The notes under the pieces are model-generated. The model ran no database searches and was not told the origin of the DNA. It worked only from the letters and a program-made list of their open reading frames with translations. From Leptospira sp. WS92.C1 (GTDB lineage Bacteria > Spirochaetota > Leptospiria > Leptospirales > Leptospiraceae), in the NCBI RefSeq assembly GCF_040833975.1, contig NZ_CP162130.1:62001-126000 (forward strand): a DNA stretch of 64,000 nucleotides, in the 5' to 3' direction. Shown one piece after another: positions 59,225 to 64,000 of the stretch; the stretch's first letter is position 1, and each line of letters begins with the position of its first letter. The position numbers and the translations under genes were made by a program.

Positions 59225-61042
59225 CTAAGTTTCTTGTTCCTCCGATATATTACTTTCAGGATTGATAGGCAAGGTAACCTGAAAGATCGTTTTACCGGGA
59301 ATCGAGGTCAATGTAATCTTGCCCTTGTGTTTTTCAACGATTCCCTTTACGATTCCAAGTCCGAGTCCTGTTCCTTCTCCTTGGTCTTTCGTCGTAAAAA
59401 AGGGATCCCAGACTCTATCTTGAATTTTTGGCGGAATCCCAGGACCATTGTCTTCGATTTGAACAATTACATTTTTCTGAGACGGATAAACCGAAATTTC
59501 GATTCTTCCATTGCCTTTGAGAGCCTGAATCGCGTTTTGAATCAAATTGGTCCAGACTTGATTCAACTCGTCCGGATTGCATACAACAAAAGGTATTTCC
59601 TGGAAGTTTCGCACCACTTCGATTCCGTATTTGATTTGGTTGTGAAGAATGACTAACGTGGTTTCGAGACCTTCTATGATATTTGCCGATGAAAGAGTTT
59701 TGGATTGATCCAAATGTGAATAGGATTTAAGAGCCTTGACGATTCTTACGACGTTTCGAATCGCATATCTTATATTTTTAATATTCCGATTGATATGCGT
59801 CGCATTTTTGAGCATAAGATATCCGCGGTCGTCCTCGTCTATGATCACATTGTAGATGTATTTTCTTTCCTCTCCCACCTGATTTTCTATGATAAAATTC
59901 GAAAGTTCTCCGGATAATGCGGGACTGAACTTCATCTGTTTCATTTCTTCCCGAAGCTGATTTTTTAATCGAAATTTTTCCCTTGAGTCCAGATCCGAAC
60001 TTTTTTTATCTCGGAGTAAGTGAAGCAAGGCCAATTCGAAATTCTTTCTCAAATCCCGATGTCTTGCTAATAAAACGATATCGAAAATGTTTCGTACAAG
60101 ATAATTCATATTCTGATCGAGATTGTCGGCGGCTCCGTTGATTACTCCGGCGGGTGTATTGATCTCATGCGCGATTCCAGCGACCATAATCCCCAGAGAA
60201 GCCATTTTTTCGGACATCACCAATTGAGATTGAGCGTTTTCCAATTCTCGGGTTCTGATTTTTACTTTTTCTTCCAAGGTTTCGGTAAGTTCGATCAGTC
60301 TTTCGTAAAAGATGGCGTTGGACAAAGACATCACGGAAACGGAACGGATTTCGTTTAACTTTTCGATTTCCTGGGATGAATAATTTTTTTTATTCTTTCT
60401 TTCGCCTAATACGATCATCCCCAATAAGCTTTTGTTTAAAATCAGAGGGACTATGAGTTCCGCCTCCGTTGTAATAAAAAAATTTTCCGCAGATTTTTTG
60501 ATTTTTATGAGAGAAAGATCGTTTTCAAATTCCTTAAACGCGTAGATTTTATCGTGTTCCGTGATCCAAAGCAAAAACGGATCAAAAATAAAAAATTGAA
60601 TTTCTCCGGAATCAGGAAACGGAGCAAATTTTCCCATTTCCTCTTTCCACAAAAAGATGTTCACCTTTTTAGCGGGCACTACCGCTTGAATGAATTTTAG
60701 AATTTTCTCACAAACCAATTCGGTCAGATTGGTCGCGATCAGATCATTCTTAAATTGATCCAAAACGGAAAGATACTTTACGATTTCGGTATTCGAAGTT
60801 TGTAGAAAGGGAAACATTCTCCCTAAGAATTTGCTCGAAATTTTTCTCAAAATTCGAATCGATAAAATATAAATTAGAAATCCTAAAAGCGCTCCCGGAA
60901 TCAGAGAGGCGAAGATTCTATGAATTTCGAAAGAAAAGAAATGGAATGACTGCAAAATTAGGACGGAGATAAGCTGAAATCCAGCGATCAAAAGAATCAA
61001 ATATGCGATGGGACCTATGGCGTTGAGTTTTCGATTGGGCAT
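59225..61042 (-). CDS. GAF-domain sensor histidine kinase
   Basis: The 605-residue protein has two N-terminal membrane helices ([34 protein letters not shown]), a GAF-like region (about 105-260), a coiled coil, and a kinase with [21 protein letters not shown] near 285 (phosphoacceptor His), [15 protein letters not shown] near 496, and [36 protein letters not shown] near 533. It has no receiver domain and no response regulator next to it. Its start is 18 bases from the divergent rsgA start, so promoters lie inside each other's genes. Confidence 0.92.
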   Translation of the reverse strand: MPNRKLNAIGPIAYLILLIAGFQLISVLILQSFHFFSFEIHRIFASLIPGALLGFLIYILSIRILRKISSKFLGRMFPFLQTSNTEIVKYLSVLDQFKNDLIATNLTELVCEKILKFIQAVVPAKKVNIFLWKEEMGKFAPFPDSGEIQFFIFDPFLLWITEHDKIYAFKEFENDLSLIKIKKSAENFFITTEAELIVPLILNKSLLGMIVLGERKNKKNYSSQEIEKLNEIRSVSVMSLSNAIFYERLIELTETLEEKVKIRTRELENAQSQLVMSEKMASLGIMVAGIAHEINTPAGVINGAADNLDQNMNYLVRNIFDIVLLARHRDLRKNFELALLHLLRDKKSSDLDSREKFRLKNQLREEMKQMKFSPALSGELSNFIIENQVGEERKYIYNVIIDEDDRGYLMLKNATHINRNIKNIRYAIRNVVRIVKALKSYSHLDQSKTLSSANIIEGLETTLVILHNQIKYGIEVVRNFQEIPFVVCNPDELNQVWTNLIQNAIQALKGNGRIEISVYPSQKNVIVQIEDNGPGIPPKIQDRVWDPFFTTKDQGEGTGLGLGIVKGIVEKHKGKITLTSIPGKTIFQVTLPINPESNISEEQET

Positions 61043-61060
61043 ACAAAATGCGTAAGAATC

Positions 61061-63324
<2,264 letters not shown>

Positions 63325-63419
63325 TCCTATTGCAAAACTCGGGCTTTTTTTGAAAATCACTCATTTGAAATATAACTAAATCGGAATAGTAGCAAATTTT
63401 TCCTTGTAAGTTTGTTGGT

Positions 63420-63425
63420 TATAAT
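63420..63425 (+). promoter_or_regulatory. Perfect TATAAT -10 box of the FecR lipoprotein gene
   Basis: TATAAT ends 27 bases before the ATG at 63453. No clear -35 lies 17 bases upstream (TTTTCC region), so the promoter may depend on an activator or on the T-rich upstream tract. Confidence 0.5.
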
Positions 63426-63452
63426 ACATTCTTTATTAAGTTCGGGGGTAGT

Positions 63453-64000
63453 ATGAAACGTTTAATAATAATTGCGATTAGCTATACAGCTCTAACGTTG
63501 TTTTTGGCTTGTAGCACAAATAAATCGTCCGGCGGGGATCAGATCAAAAGTGGATCTGAAGTTGCCGCAGCTAGAATTGTATGGGTTTTGGGAGATGTGA
63601 AAATTCTTTCCGATTCCGGAGAGAAAAAAGCAGAATTGGGTGCTACGTTGTCTGCAACTGATCGGGTTGTAACCGGTGCAAGCGGTGGAGCCGAGATTAT
63701 GGTTGCCGACAGCGGTATCATTAAGATGTCCAAAAATTCGGATATTGAAATTGCAAATCTTGTGAATCCAAACGGATCCGATACAAACGTACAAGTGAAC
63801 TATGGAAAGATCGTAACGATGGTAAAAAAAGGTCAGAAAACTACCGAATTTACCGTTTCCACTCCGACTGCTCTTGCCGGTGTGAGGGGAACTTCTTTTC
63901 TAACTTCGGTGGAACATCCGGAAGGATCTAAGGTCAATTGTGCAAAAGAAAGTTGTACGATTCGATTTGCAGTCATCGAGGGTACGATTGCGGTATCTAA
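63453..64000 (+). CDS. FecR-domain lipoprotein (3' end outside window)
   Basis: The visible 182 residues have a lipoprotein signal ([13 protein letters not shown]) and a FecR-like domain: [48 protein letters not shown], then [41 protein letters not shown]. FecR domains outside FecIR systems are common in envelope lipoproteins of unknown role. A GGGGG ribosome site precedes the ATG. Confidence 0.85.
   Translation, partial: MKRLIIIAISYTALTLFLACSTNKSSGGDQIKSGSEVAAARIVWVLGDVKILSDSGEKKAELGATLSATDRVVTGASGGAEIMVADSGIIKMSKNSDIEIANLVNPNGSDTNVQVNYGKIVTMVKKGQKTTEFTVSTPTALAGVRGTSFLTSVEHPEGSKVNCAKESCTIRFAVIEGTIAVS

Overview
The window reads as chromosomal DNA of a Leptospira-type spirochete. The signs are: many lipoproteins with relaxed spirochetal lipoboxes; several large SpoIIE/PP2C and histidine-kinase signalling proteins typical of the genus; a hisB-hisH-hisA block; single dispersed tRNA genes; and moderate-to-low GC (about 40% by eye). 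This is inference from gene content and style, and the species cannot be fixed from the window alone. I see no IS element, prophage, CRISPR array or rRNA.

Layout. 1-2.6 kb: a MATE exporter (running off the left edge) behind a dicarboxylate/amino-acid symporter. 2.7-10.2 kb: two large paralogous membrane SpoIIE phosphatases (7TM-like sensor, HAMP, PP2C, TPR) with a secreted zinc-peptidase-like gene between them. 10.3-20.3 kb: housekeeping and small conserved genes (DUF2147, dcd, enoyl-CoA hydratase, TIG lipoprotein, VOC protein, FAD oxidoreductase plus membrane partner, HAD, methyltransferase, dapF, plsC). 20.3-23.2 kb: a convergent STAS / HATPase switch pair, a cupin (WbuC-like), a 58-residue BFD-type [2Fe-2S] protein, a probable gene remnant, and two adjoining inverted-repeat elements. 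23.2-24.3 kb: tRNA-Arg, two overlapping membrane genes and two tRNA-Ser genes. 24.5-35.3 kb: an RlmD-type RNA methyltransferase, a secreted Lys/Asp-rich protein, an SGNH hydrolase, a four-gene envelope cluster (HEAT lipoprotein, metallo-beta-lactamase-fold lipoprotein and others), a fatty-acid CoA ligase with a membrane hairpin, and a second secreted Lys-rich protein. 35.4-50 kb: aat, thpR, a fused pabB-pabC, a MASE1 histidine kinase, a TetR regulator with a candidate operator before a membrane gene, an STR2-like PLP enzyme, prfA, an EcsC-like protein, a degenerate nitrilase-fold protein, Nudix, rhomboid and another TetR. 50-64 kb: tRNA-Leu followed by three decaying copies of its 3' end, hisBHA, a VKOR-DsbA fusion, a canonical PP2C phosphatase, a DUF885 peptidase, thiD with an alkyltransferase-like gene, a histidine kinase, rsgA, a degenerate HD-GYP-like protein and a FecR-domain lipoprotein cut by the right edge.

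How the genes may work together. Signalling dominates: three PP2C-type phosphatases, a STAS protein and a HATPase of the SiaB/slr1658 kind could form partner-switching circuits, beside two histidine kinases and a degenerate HD-GYP protein. No partner pairing is proven by position. The most unusual non-coding structures are the serial tRNA-Leu 3'-end duplications (about 50.1-50.6 kb) and the paired inverted-repeat elements (22.8-23.07 kb) that run into a coding remnant.
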